Of a DNA stretch of 61,062 bases, positions 17,528-25,685 are shown piece after piece; the stretch's first letter is position 1; each line of letters opens with the position of its first letter. The DNA comes from Chitinophagales bacterium (GTDB lineage Bacteria; Bacteroidota; Bacteroidia; Chitinophagales; Chitinophagaceae). The notes beneath the pieces are model-generated. The model was not told the DNA's origin. It ran no database searches and worked only from the letters and a program-made list of their open reading frames with translations. The translations under genes were made by a program, and so were the position numbers. The stretch covers positions 1-61,062 of the forward strand of contig JAAFJB010000009.1 in NCBI GenBank assembly GCA_013297995.1, in the 5' to 3' direction.

Positions 17528-17562
17528 TACTTATTGCTAAAATATAAGAATTTATTGATACA

Positions 17563-18588
17563 ATGGGATTATTCAATTTTTTTACCCAAGAGATTGCCAT
17601 GGATCTGGGCACGGCAAATACCCTTATCATTCACAATGATGATGTAGTAGTGAATGAACCCTCTATTATTGCCCTCAACCGCAATAATATGAAAGAGGTG
17701 TTGGCAGTGGGCAAGAAAGCCCTGATGATGCACGAGAAAACGCATGAGAGTATTAAGACCATCCGCCCGTTGAAAGACGGTGTAATTGCTGACTTCAACG
17801 CTGCCGAACTCATGATTCGGGAGCTCATGAAAATGGTTTATCCCAAAAAACCTTTGTTTCCACCCAGTTGGAGAATGGTTATTTGTATCCCTTCTTCTAT
17901 TACCGAAGTAGAAAAACGTGCTGTTCGGGATAGTGCGGAACAAGCAGGTGCCAAAGAAGTGTATATGATTCATGAACCCATGGCCGCCGCATTGGGTATT
18001 GGTATTGACGTAGAGGAACCTGTTGGTAATATGATTATTGATATTGGTGGGGGTACCACTGGCATTACGGTTATTGCATTGGCTGGTATTGTTTGCGATC
18101 AAAGTATTCGTATTGCTGGAGATGAATTTACCGCCGATATTATGGAAGCTCTCAGAAGATACCATAGCCTTCTTATTGGGGAACGCACCGCTGAACAAAT
18201 TAAAATTAATGTGGGGGCTGCCATGAAAGATTTAGACAATCCCCCAGAAGATATGCCCGTAAATGGTCGCGACTTGGTTACTGGCATCCCCAAACAAATC
18301 ATGGTAAGTTATCAAGAAATTGCAGAAGCGCTGGACAAAAGTATTTTTAAAATAGAAGAAGCCATCCTCAAAGCCTTAGAAACAACACCTCCAGAACTGG
18401 CTGCTGATATTTACAGAAGAGGTTTATACCTTACTGGTGGGGGGGCTTTATTAAGGGGACTAGACAAGCGTTTGAGCGCAAAAATTAAATTGCCTGTTTA
18501 TGTTGCTGACGATCCACTTAAAAGCGTTGTGCGTGGTACAGGACTTGCCTTAAAAAATTACCAACGGTTTCCATTCATCATGAGATAG
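17563..18588 (+). CDS. mreB: Rod shape-determining protein MreB
   Basis: 341 aa actin homologue. The N-terminal amphipathic stretch MGLFNFF for membrane binding is followed by phosphate-1 motif MDLGTANTLI, connect-1 around VPSSITEVEKRAVRDSAEQA-like sequence, phosphate-2 IDIGGGTTG, and the adenosine motif LTGGGALLRGLD. It polymerises beneath the inner membrane and guides the elongation peptidoglycan machinery. It leads an mreB-mreC-mreD operon. A 209-aa frame on the opposite strand (17569-18198) is a shadow of this gene. Confidence 0.97.
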   Translation: MGLFNFFTQEIAMDLGTANTLIIHNDDVVVNEPSIIALNRNNMKEVLAVGKKALMMHEKTHESIKTIRPLKDGVIADFNAAELMIRELMKMVYPKKPLFPPSWRMVICIPSSITEVEKRAVRDSAEQAGAKEVYMIHEPMAAALGIGIDVEEPVGNMIIDIGGGTTGITVIALAGIVCDQSIRIAGDEFTADIMEALRRYHSLLIGERTAEQIKINVGAAMKDLDNPPEDMPVNGRDLVTGIPKQIMVSYQEIAEALDKSIFKIEEAILKALETTPPELAADIYRRGLYLTGGGALLRGLDKRLSAKIKLPVYVADDPLKSVVRGTGLALKNYQRFPFIMR

Positions 18589-18602
18589 AAGCATCAGCTG
18601 CC

Positions 18603-19451
18603 TTGAAAAATATTTTTCTCTTCATACAGCAATACCTTAACCTTATCAGCTTCTTGGCTTTACAAGTGCTGTGCATTGTGTTATTGAGTTCAACCAGCAA
18701 AACGCACGAGACCTATTTTGCCAATGTAAGCAATGGCATCACAGGCTATTTTAATGGTTACTATAGTAATTTCAGAAGCTATTTTTCTCTAAAGGAAAAT
18801 AACCTTCAATTAGCTGCTGAAAATTCCCGTTTGCGCAACGCATTGTCCAGCAATTTCACCGCCTCAAATATTGCCATCCTTGTAAAAACAGATACTACAT
18901 TTAAAGACAGCTTGGGTAGGCATCGGAAATTCAGTTATTTACCAGCCCAAGTAATTGGTAATTCATACGCTTTACAGAACAACTACCTGATGCTAGAAAG
19001 AGGATCAGATCAAGGTATAAAAAAAGGAATGGCGGTAGCTGGCCCTGCTGGTATTGTGGGTGTAGTAGTAGAAACCTCCAATAATATTAGCAAAGTAATG
19101 AGCCTCTTACATAGAAATAGTAAAGTAAGTGCCATGCTTAAAAAAGACAATACTGCAGGTAGCATTGAATGGGATGGAGCAGATCCATCACTCTTGATTC
19201 TTCGTAATATTTCTAAAAGTACAAAAGTAGTAAAAGGCGATACCGTACTTACCAGCACTTATTCCGCCAACTTTCCCTCGCATTTAATGATTGGAACTGT
19301 AGCTGCAATTATGGTTGATCCTGCCACCAATTACTATACCCTTAAAATTAAAACTGCTACTAATTTCTTTACCCTGCAACAGGTTGATGTAATCAGCAAT
19401 AGTCGCTATCAAGAACAGGTGCAACTTGAAAACAGCCATACCAATCAATGA
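18603..19451 (+). CDS. mreC: Rod shape-determining protein MreC
   Basis: 282 aa from a TTG codon at 18603; no ATG in frame would keep the membrane anchor. A hydrophobic segment (residues about 9-28) anchors it in the inner membrane. A coiled coil follows around ENNLQLAAENSRLRNAL, and then the periplasmic beta domain with NYLMLERGSDQGIKKGMAVA. MreC links MreB and MreD to penicillin-binding proteins in the elongasome. It begins 14 bp after mreB and overlaps mreD by 4 bp. Confidence 0.93.
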   Translation: MKNIFLFIQQYLNLISFLALQVLCIVLLSSTSKTHETYFANVSNGITGYFNGYYSNFRSYFSLKENNLQLAAENSRLRNALSSNFTASNIAILVKTDTTFKDSLGRHRKFSYLPAQVIGNSYALQNNYLMLERGSDQGIKKGMAVAGPAGIVGVVVETSNNISKVMSLLHRNSKVSAMLKKDNTAGSIEWDGADPSLLILRNISKSTKVVKGDTVLTSTYSANFPSHLMIGTVAAIMVDPATNYYTLKIKTATNFFTLQQVDVISNSRYQEQVQLENSHTNQ

Positions 19452-19978
19452 GTAGCTTAGTAAAAAATAGCATACGTTTTGTATTGTTTATCTTGATTCA
19501 AGTATATATACTCAATCAAGTTCCTCCGCTGCATCGGTTTGTAGTACCTTATCTGTACTTTCTATTTATTCTTTGGTTGCCATTTAAGCTGGGGAGATTT
19601 TCGCTTTTAATACTTTCTTTTGTATTTGGATTAACCCTTGATTTCTTCACTGGAACGCTGGGCTTACACGCTGCTGCCTGCTTAATGATTGCTTATATTA
19701 GACCCTTTTTACTTAGCATACTGCTTTCGCAGGAAACCACTGAACAGAGCTATACAGAACCCAGCATCAAGAGTATGGGCTGGGCACCATATTGCTTATA
19801 CGCTGCACTACTAAGTTTTGTGCACCACTGCTACTTGGTTTTATTAGAATGGTTACAGTTTGGAGATTTTGTTTATTTTATTGGCAAAGTAAGTGCCACT
19901 TCTGGCATCAGCATGCTGCTTATTTTATTAACAGAAATGCTCTTTAATAGAAAGGCAAAATATAGAACCAATAAATAG
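19448..19978 (+). CDS. mreD: Rod shape-determining protein MreD
   Basis: 176 aa, with about five hydrophobic segments covering most of the chain (for example FVLFILIQVYILNQVP and LLILSFVFGLTLDFF). MreD is an integral membrane partner of MreC and is poorly conserved, so the call rests on size, topology, the LTLDFFTGTLGLHAAA block and position directly after mreC. The gene ends 2 bp from the convergent moaCB stop. The mrdA/rodA genes that often follow in Bacteroidota are not here. Confidence 0.88.
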   Translation: MSSLVKNSIRFVLFILIQVYILNQVPPLHRFVVPYLYFLFILWLPFKLGRFSLLILSFVFGLTLDFFTGTLGLHAAACLMIAYIRPFLLSILLSQETTEQSYTEPSIKSMGWAPYCLYAALLSFVHHCYLVLLEWLQFGDFVYFIGKVSATSGISMLLILLTEMLFNRKAKYRTNK

Positions 19979-19980
19979 TT

Positions 19981-20895
19981 TTATAAGCCATGCCGATCTC
20001 CCTTCACTACTTCAAATACATGTAGTATTTGTGGAAACAATGCAGCCAAATATTCTTGAGATCCCATTAATGAACCAGGGAAAGTCAACACCAAAGTATG
20101 GCCTATCATTCCCGCCACACTTCGAGAAAGCATGGCATAGGGCATACGTTCTTGGCCATATCTTCTTGCCGTTTCCATCACTCCTTCCAGTTCCCTTTCC
20201 AGCATAGGCTTTACCGTTTCTGGTGTAATATCCCTAGCTGATACACCCGTGCCTCCTACAAAAATCAAGAGTTGAATATCTTTATGGGTATGCTCATCTA
20301 TTTGCTGAATAATAGAACTCGACTCATCAGCTATTACCACATAGTGAACCGTATCTATCTGGTATTTTTTCAATTGTTCTATCAATGCTGCACCAGCATG
20401 ATCTACTCCTTTTTGCTGGAATACCGTATCTGAACAAACTACTACCGCTGCTTGTATGGGTACAGCTTGCGCAAGTGAGCGACTGCTCTTCCCACCTGTT
20501 TTTTTAACCAACCTAACTGCCTGTATTTCAATATTTGAGTCTATCGGTTTCAACATATCATACAAGGTAAGTGCTGCCACCGATGCACCATGCATGGCTT
20601 CCACTTCAACGCCTGTTTTGTAAATGGTATGCACTTCTACTTCTACTTCAATTTTCAGTCCCCTTACTACAAAGCGCACATCTGTAAACTCAATAGGAAG
20701 CGGGTGACAGTCTGGAATTATATCACTGGTTTTTTTTACAGCAAACAAAGCAGCTACTTTGGCAAAAGAGAAAACATCTCCTTTGGGTACCAGTTTTTGC
20801 TCCACAGCTTTAATGGTTTCTTCAGAAGATACCAATACCGTTGCCGCCGCAATTGCCTTTCTAAGTGTGTTGGATTTATGCGTAATATTCACCAT
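19981..20895 (-). CDS. moaCB: Bifunctional molybdenum cofactor biosynthesis protein MoaC/MoaB fusion
   Basis: 304 aa made of two domains. Residues 1 to about 150 are MoaC (cyclic pyranopterin monophosphate synthase): KTSDIIPDCHPLPIEFTDV with the conserved His, and GVEVEAMHGASVAALTLYDM. Residues about 155-304 are MoaB-like (MPT adenylylation fold): LIFVGGTGVSARDITPETVK, then AMLSRSVAGMIGHTLVLTFP. The first half converts the MoaA product to cPMP; the second probably adenylates molybdopterin. It is the last gene of the Moco operon, 5 bp after moaE. Such fusions are known in several phyla. Confidence 0.95.
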   Translation of the reverse strand: MVNITHKSNTLRKAIAAATVLVSSEETIKAVEQKLVPKGDVFSFAKVAALFAVKKTSDIIPDCHPLPIEFTDVRFVVRGLKIEVEVEVHTIYKTGVEVEAMHGASVAALTLYDMLKPIDSNIEIQAVRLVKKTGGKSSRSLAQAVPIQAAVVVCSDTVFQQKGVDHAGAALIEQLKKYQIDTVHYVVIADESSSIIQQIDEHTHKDIQLLIFVGGTGVSARDITPETVKPMLERELEGVMETARRYGQERMPYAMLSRSVAGMIGHTLVLTFPGSLMGSQEYLAALFPQILHVFEVVKGDRHGL

Positions 20896-20900
20896 AGTCT

Positions 20901-21344
20901 TTACTTATTTTGTTTCCAATACTTAGCATCATTTGAACCCATTTCTTTACCCCAAATGGGCAACTCTTTTTTAATGGCTTCTACCATTGCTTCACATGCA
21001 TCCATAGCAGCTTTTCGGTGCTTACTTGAAACAAATACGAAGAGACAAATCTCACCCACATTTACTTGGCCCAAGCTATGGTACACATGCATACAAGTGA
21101 GCGGATAGCGCGCAAATAAATCTTCCCTTATTTCAGCCATTTGCTCCAAAGCCATTTCAGCATAAGTAGTATATTCTATTGCCACTACTACATCAGTTTC
21201 TTTTTGATCGGCTCTAACTTGACCAATAAAAATACTGTGCGCGCCAATATCGGTATTGCTTGCATGCTGTTGAATATCGGCTGCAATTTTATCGGCAGGT
21301 ATTGGGCCTTGGTAAAATATATTTCGATTTTTTTTTTCGCTCAT
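20901..21344 (-). CDS. moaE: Molybdopterin synthase catalytic subunit MoaE
   Basis: 147 aa. MoaE features include GAHSIFIGQVRADQ near the N-terminus, a YTTYAEMALEQMAEI helix, HVYHSLGQVNVGEICLFVFV and SKHRKAAMDACEAMVEAIKK, followed by PIWGKE with the active-site lysine region. With thiocarboxylated MoaD it inserts the dithiolene sulfurs into cPMP. It overlaps the moeB-like gene by 4 bp and is followed by moaCB. Confidence 0.95.
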   Translation of the reverse strand: MSEKKNRNIFYQGPIPADKIAADIQQHASNTDIGAHSIFIGQVRADQKETDVVVAIEYTTYAEMALEQMAEIREDLFARYPLTCMHVYHSLGQVNVGEICLFVFVSSKHRKAAMDACEAMVEAIKKELPIWGKEMGSNDAKYWKQNK

Positions 21345-22453
21345 GCTTTTACTTTATTGAAATAAGCCGTTAACCCGCCTTTGAGACTATACACTTTTAA
21401 ATTACGCTTCGCACAAATTAATTCACCAGCATGTAAACTGCGAATACCTTGGTGGCAGATAATACAGATTTCTTTTTCTGGCAGCTCAAAAATAGCGTTT
21501 TCTAATTCAGACATCGGAATCTGTGCGTGTGAAAAATCAATTACAGGATATTCATGCCTTTCTCTCACATCTAACACAAAAATATTCGGGTTGGCTCGGA
21601 GCTGTATAAAAGTAGCTGTATCAATTTCTTCAATATCTGTATCCATTGCATTGCAATAAATCCCTGCATCAAACTCCCCATGTATGGTATTAAAAAAATC
21701 TTGGTCAATAGTTGGCGTACCATTCTTTTTTACCATTTCAATTTCATAACTATTCCCTTCTAATAAATTATAATTGAACATTCTTCCATACAATGGCTTA
21801 CCAATACCAGTGATAATTTTAATGGCTTCTGCCGCTTGCATAGTGCCAATTATGCCGGGTATTACACCCAGTACACCTGCAGTTTCACAGCTAGAAATTT
21901 CCCCGCTATGGGGCTTCTGTGGAAATATATCACGGTAGTTTATAAGCGGTTGAGTAGGGTGTAGATTTCCTAAATTAAACACACAAAGTTGACCTTCATA
22001 GCGAGATACTGCTCCATAAATCCAAGGTTTATTCAATAGTACACAAGCGTCGTTTATTAAATATTTTGCAGAAAAATTATCAGTTCCATCTATCACCAAA
22101 TCATAGTCCTTTATTATTTGTACTGCATTTTGTTTATTTAATTCATAAGGATATACTTCAATAGAAATGGTTGCATTTTGCTCCAATATTCTCCTTGCAG
22201 CAACTGTTGTTTTCAGCATGCCAATATCGTTTTCGCCGTACAATAACTGACGGTGCAAGTTGCTTACACTTACCTTATCTGCGTCCATAATTCCGATACA
22301 ACCTACCCCAGCACCAGCCAAGTATTGTAATGCAGGGCAGCCCAATCCACCGAGCCCTATCAACAATACTTTAGCAGCTCGCAATTTTTCTTGGGTTGCC
22401 AGTCCAAACCCCGGCAATATCATTTGTCTGCTGTATCTCTCCTTATTATTCAT
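21341..22453 (-). CDS. moeB: MoeB/ThiF-type adenylyltransferase fused to a rhodanese domain
   Basis: 370 aa. Residues 1 to about 245 form an E1-like MoaD-adenylating domain: VLLIGLGGLGCPALQYLAGA nucleotide-binding loop, DADKVSVSNLHRQ, DGTDNFSAKYLIND, and SSCETAGVLG with the conserved Cys. The zinc CxxC pair of E. coli MoeB is not visible; the usual CYRCLFP position reads NYRDIFP. Residues about 270-370 are a rhodanese domain with active-site loop CHQGIRS, which would supply persulfide sulfur to MoaD, as in eukaryotic MOCS3. It overlaps moaE and is 2 bp from moaD. Confidence 0.93.
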   Translation of the reverse strand: MNNKERYSRQMILPGFGLATQEKLRAAKVLLIGLGGLGCPALQYLAGAGVGCIGIMDADKVSVSNLHRQLLYGENDIGMLKTTVAARRILEQNATISIEVYPYELNKQNAVQIIKDYDLVIDGTDNFSAKYLINDACVLLNKPWIYGAVSRYEGQLCVFNLGNLHPTQPLINYRDIFPQKPHSGEISSCETAGVLGVIPGIIGTMQAAEAIKIITGIGKPLYGRMFNYNLLEGNSYEIEMVKKNGTPTIDQDFFNTIHGEFDAGIYCNAMDTDIEEIDTATFIQLRANPNIFVLDVRERHEYPVIDFSHAQIPMSELENAIFELPEKEICIICHQGIRSLHAGELICAKRNLKVYSLKGGLTAYFNKVKA

Positions 22454-22455
22454 AG

Positions 22456-22698
22456 TTAACCTCCAGAAAAAGGTGGCATCAAAGCCACTGTATCACTTGG
22501 TTTAAGTGGGGTATTTTCACTGATCATTTTTTGGTTGACTGCCATAAAATATTTGGTAGAAGCCAGCATTGGATACTGCTCTAGTAGCAATTGCTGCAAT
22601 GCATTTGTATCGGCAATTCCATTCAAACAAAGCTTTGCTTCCCCAATAATATCAGTGAGCGAACCAAAAAATAATATTTGCACTGTGTTGTTCATCAT
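22456..22698 (-). CDS. moaD: Molybdopterin synthase sulfur carrier subunit MoaD
   Basis: 80 aa ubiquitin-like protein with the diagnostic C-terminus PPFSGG, whose terminal Gly-Gly is adenylated and thiocarboxylated. VQILFFGSLTDIIG is the first beta strand pair, and the middle resembles MoaD. It overlaps the TauE/SafE gene by 4 bp upstream and is 2 bp from moeB downstream, so it is translationally coupled to both. Confidence 0.93.
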   Translation of the reverse strand: MMNNTVQILFFGSLTDIIGEAKLCLNGIADTNALQQLLLEQYPMLASTKYFMAVNQKMISENTPLKPSDTVALMPPFSGG

Positions 22699-23426
22699 TT
22701 TACAAAAAAGAGTTTAGTTGCTGCCAACACCAATACGAATGACAAGATATATTTCATATATATTGACCGAAATCGTGTTGCTCCCAAATGCGCTCCAAAA
22801 ATACCACCCAATACAACAAAAACAATAATAACCCCAATTTGAGATCCCAATTGAAATCCCTTATTCAATTGTACCAGCATACCCACCGCTGAATTTAAAA
22901 AAATAAAAATGGCAGTGACTGCTGCAGTCTGCTTTTGTCCACTCCATCCCATCAACAATAAAAGTGGAGATAGTAGAATGCCGCCGCCCATTCCAATCAT
23001 TCCAGAAACCAATCCTATCAATGCGCCAGCTAAACTTAGCCAATACCATTTGGCATTTGTATATTCAGGCTCCGCCGCTTTAGTAACTAATAGTCTCCAT
23101 ACAGCTATCAATAATACCCCCCCCAATAATTGCTTGTAAAAAAGATCTGTAATATGTATTACACTGCCCAAATAAGTAAAAGGAATAGAACCCAATATCA
23201 ATGGCCAAAGTAGGGACTGCTTAAAATGTTTTGCTTTAAAAAATGAAATAAAAGCTACTAAAGAAACCATCAAATTCAATATTAGTGCTGTTGGCTTCAT
23301 CACTGCTGCACTAAATCCGAACAAAGCCATCAATGCCAGATAGCCGCTGGCACCACCGTGACCAACTGCTGCGTATAAAAAAGCGACCGTAAAAAAACAA
23401 ATTGAATATAATAACAGTTCTTCCAT
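22695..23426 (-). CDS. TauE/SafE family exporter within the Moco operon
   Basis: 243 aa with about eight hydrophobic segments. TauE/SafE marks are AAVGHGGASGYLALMALFGF near the N-terminus and SGMIGMGGGILLSPLLLLMG in the middle, a repeated glycine-rich half motif. The family exports sulfite, sulfoacetate and other organosulfur anions, or is uncharacterised. Its position between moeA (12 bp) and moaD (4-bp overlap) ties it to the cofactor pathway. A reasonable inference is export of sulfite linked to a Moco sulfite-oxidising enzyme elsewhere, or transport of an oxyanion. Confidence 0.9.
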   Translation of the reverse strand: MEELLLYSICFFTVAFLYAAVGHGGASGYLALMALFGFSAAVMKPTALILNLMVSLVAFISFFKAKHFKQSLLWPLILGSIPFTYLGSVIHITDLFYKQLLGGVLLIAVWRLLVTKAAEPEYTNAKWYWLSLAGALIGLVSGMIGMGGGILLSPLLLLMGWSGQKQTAAVTAIFIFLNSAVGMLVQLNKGFQLGSQIGVIIVFVVLGGIFGAHLGATRFRSIYMKYILSFVLVLAATKLFFVK

Positions 23427-23438
23427 ATTGGTAATCCG

Positions 23439-24623
23439 TTAAAAGCGATAAATGGGTACGGGTGTATTTTCTTCTACTACGGTAACTGACTCCTCCAATT
23501 CAACCCAGCAGTTGGCTTGGGCGAATGCTGACAATTGAAAAGAAGCCTGCGCTGGCAATACGCTTACCCGCCCATTGTTTTCATATGCTTTGAGAAAAAA
23601 ACTAAGTCCCGCTTTTTTCTCAAATGAATGTTGCAATGGAATCATTTGGGGTGAGGGGGGCAATTTACCTGTTAACAATGCCAAAGCTGGCAATACATAT
23701 TGTTGAAAGCAACTCAATACAGAAGCTGGGTTTCCTGGCAGGCCAAATACCAAACGACTGTTTATTTTACCCAAAAACAAAGGCTTTCCAGGTTTTTGCA
23801 ATACCCCATGAAATAGGGTTTCAATACCAACACTGGCGCAAGCACTAGCCACAAAATCATAGTCGCCAACACTTACACCGCCGGTGAGTAAAACCATATC
23901 GGCCCATGCCAATACATGCTGAATACAATCTACTGTTTCTGCAAAGTTATCTTTTGCAAAAAAAATATTTACCGATTCAATACCTACACTTTTAAGCGCT
24001 GCTTTCAACCCGAAAGAATTGGATTCATATACTTGACCTTTTAGCAAGCTATTACCTGGCTGCACCAATTCATTTCCGGTAATAATGATGGCAATATTCG
24101 GTTTTTTATATACGGCTATTTTTGTTAAGCCGAGACTTGCCAATAATGATATTTGAAAACTATTCAATACCGTGTCTTTTGCAATTGCCAGTTCATTTTT
24201 TTTGATGGCAGAACCTGGTTCGCGTATATTTAATCCTGTTTGAATAAAATTTTTATTTATTTTTTCTGTATCAATACTAATTTTATTTTCACAAACATTT
24301 ACCCATTCTTTTTGTACCACCATATCAGCATCATCGGGAATTGGACCTCCTGTAAATACTTTTACTGCATGCCCTTCTTTCAATTTAATTTCTTTGGCTG
24401 TTCCGGCAGGCAATTCATCTTGCACTATTAAAGTGTTCTGCATATCTTCAAACCGAATGGCATATCCATCCATAGAAGACTGCCTAAAATTTGGCATTTG
24501 GAGGGGACTAAAAATTGAATCTGAAACGGTATAACCCAATGCCTCATTGAGGTTCAGCACTATACTTTGCAACCTTACTGCGTTTTCTAATATTATTTGT
24601 TTTGCTTCTTTTACAGATTTCAT
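23439..24623 (-). CDS. moeA: Molybdopterin molybdenumtransferase MoeA
   Basis: 394 aa, the normal length. MoeA marks: SPLQMPNFRQSSMDGYA near residue 40, TGGPIPDDADMVV, VLLTGGVSVGDYDFV, and FGLPGNPASVLSCFQ. It inserts molybdate into adenylated molybdopterin. It lies 9 bp downstream of moaA and 12 bp upstream of the TauE/SafE gene, in one operon. Confidence 0.96.
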   Translation of the reverse strand: MKSVKEAKQIILENAVRLQSIVLNLNEALGYTVSDSIFSPLQMPNFRQSSMDGYAIRFEDMQNTLIVQDELPAGTAKEIKLKEGHAVKVFTGGPIPDDADMVVQKEWVNVCENKISIDTEKINKNFIQTGLNIREPGSAIKKNELAIAKDTVLNSFQISLLASLGLTKIAVYKKPNIAIIITGNELVQPGNSLLKGQVYESNSFGLKAALKSVGIESVNIFFAKDNFAETVDCIQHVLAWADMVLLTGGVSVGDYDFVASACASVGIETLFHGVLQKPGKPLFLGKINSRLVFGLPGNPASVLSCFQQYVLPALALLTGKLPPSPQMIPLQHSFEKKAGLSFFLKAYENNGRVSVLPAQASFQLSAFAQANCWVELEESVTVVEENTPVPIYRF

Positions 24624-24632
24624 AATACTCCT

Positions 24633-25613
24633 TTATCCACCTATAGCAATCATGCTACGGTTATTTAGTTCATGGGTATTGATAGATTCAAAATCTTTGG
24701 AGAACTGTCCCCCCAACTCTTTATGCTTTTTAAATATCGCATCGCGAATCAAAGGTTTTATATCTTCACCCTTTCTAAGTGCAGTGAGTAAATCAGTTTC
24801 CCCGGCTGAAAAAAGACAGTTTTTTATTTTTCCATCGGCAGTGAGTCTTATTCTATTACAGGTACTACAGAATGGAGCACTCATGGTACTAATGACTGCA
24901 AAACTTCCCTTATGCCCTTTAATTTGGTAATTTTTACTGGTATCGTTGGGACTGTTTTCGGCCTCCGAAATTTCATAGGCAGCACCAATGGTTTGAAGCA
25001 TTTGCTGCCAAGTAACCAGTTTATCGCTGTTCCATTTATTTCCATCAAATGGCATGAATTCAATAAACCGAATATGAATGGGAATCTGTTTAGTCCACTC
25101 AATAAAATGAAGTAATTCATCGTCATTCAATCCTTTCACTACCACCATATTTATTTTCACTTTAAAATTGTGGTGGAGTAATAGTTGAATATTATTTTTT
25201 ACCACCTCAAATTGATCCCTTCTGGTAATGAGTTGAAATTTATGGGCTTGCAAAGTATCGAGGCTGATATTGACTGATGCTATACCCGCAGCTTGAAAAT
25301 CTGAAATAAAATGATGCACCCGAGTGGCATTGGTAGTAATGGCTAACTCAACTTTTAATTCACCCAAAGCAAGAATAATTTCAGCGGCATCTTTACGAAC
25401 CAGTGGCTCCCCACCTGTGAGTCGAATTTTAGTAACGCCAAGGGCAATAAAAATTTTAGCGAATGCAATAATCTCTTCTTTTTGCATCATCTGCTGCCGG
25501 GGCATAAATGCATAGTCCTCATTAGGCATACAGTAGAAACAGCGCAGGTTACAGTTATCCGTTAACGATATCCGTAAATAATTATGAGCACGGTTGTACG
25601 TATCTTTCAGCAT
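24633..25613 (-). CDS. moaA: GTP 3',8-cyclase MoaA (radical SAM)
   Basis: 326 aa. The N-terminal radical SAM cluster motif is CNLRCFYC (Cys 21, 25, 28), followed by KIRLTGGEPLVRKD. A second cluster motif, FCSTCNRIRLTADGKIKNC, lies in the C-terminal part. The chain ends in Gly-Gly, the conserved MoaA tail needed for the SAM reaction. It catalyses the first step of Moco synthesis from GTP. It heads the seven-gene operon; the 72-bp spacer to the TonB receptor may allow cotranscription. Confidence 0.97.
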   Translation of the reverse strand: MLKDTYNRAHNYLRISLTDNCNLRCFYCMPNEDYAFMPRQQMMQKEEIIAFAKIFIALGVTKIRLTGGEPLVRKDAAEIILALGELKVELAITTNATRVHHFISDFQAAGIASVNISLDTLQAHKFQLITRRDQFEVVKNNIQLLLHHNFKVKINMVVVKGLNDDELLHFIEWTKQIPIHIRFIEFMPFDGNKWNSDKLVTWQQMLQTIGAAYEISEAENSPNDTSKNYQIKGHKGSFAVISTMSAPFCSTCNRIRLTADGKIKNCLFSAGETDLLTALRKGEDIKPLIRDAIFKKHKELGGQFSKDFESINTHELNNRSMIAIGG

Positions 25614-25685
25614 CTTACTGCAAGATAAGATCTGTGAATTTATTAATGGCTAATTTTTACAAATCGGCTGGAGTAGCTGATCAAA

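Noticed and set aside
17569..18198. 209-aa open frame on the minus strand opposite mreB
   Set aside because: It lies entirely within mreB, is rich in Asn/His/Phe as expected for an antisense shadow, and has no family resemblance.
20590..21108. 172-aa open frame on the plus strand across moaCB and moaE
   Set aside because: It crosses two clear minus-strand genes and shows no coherent protein pattern.
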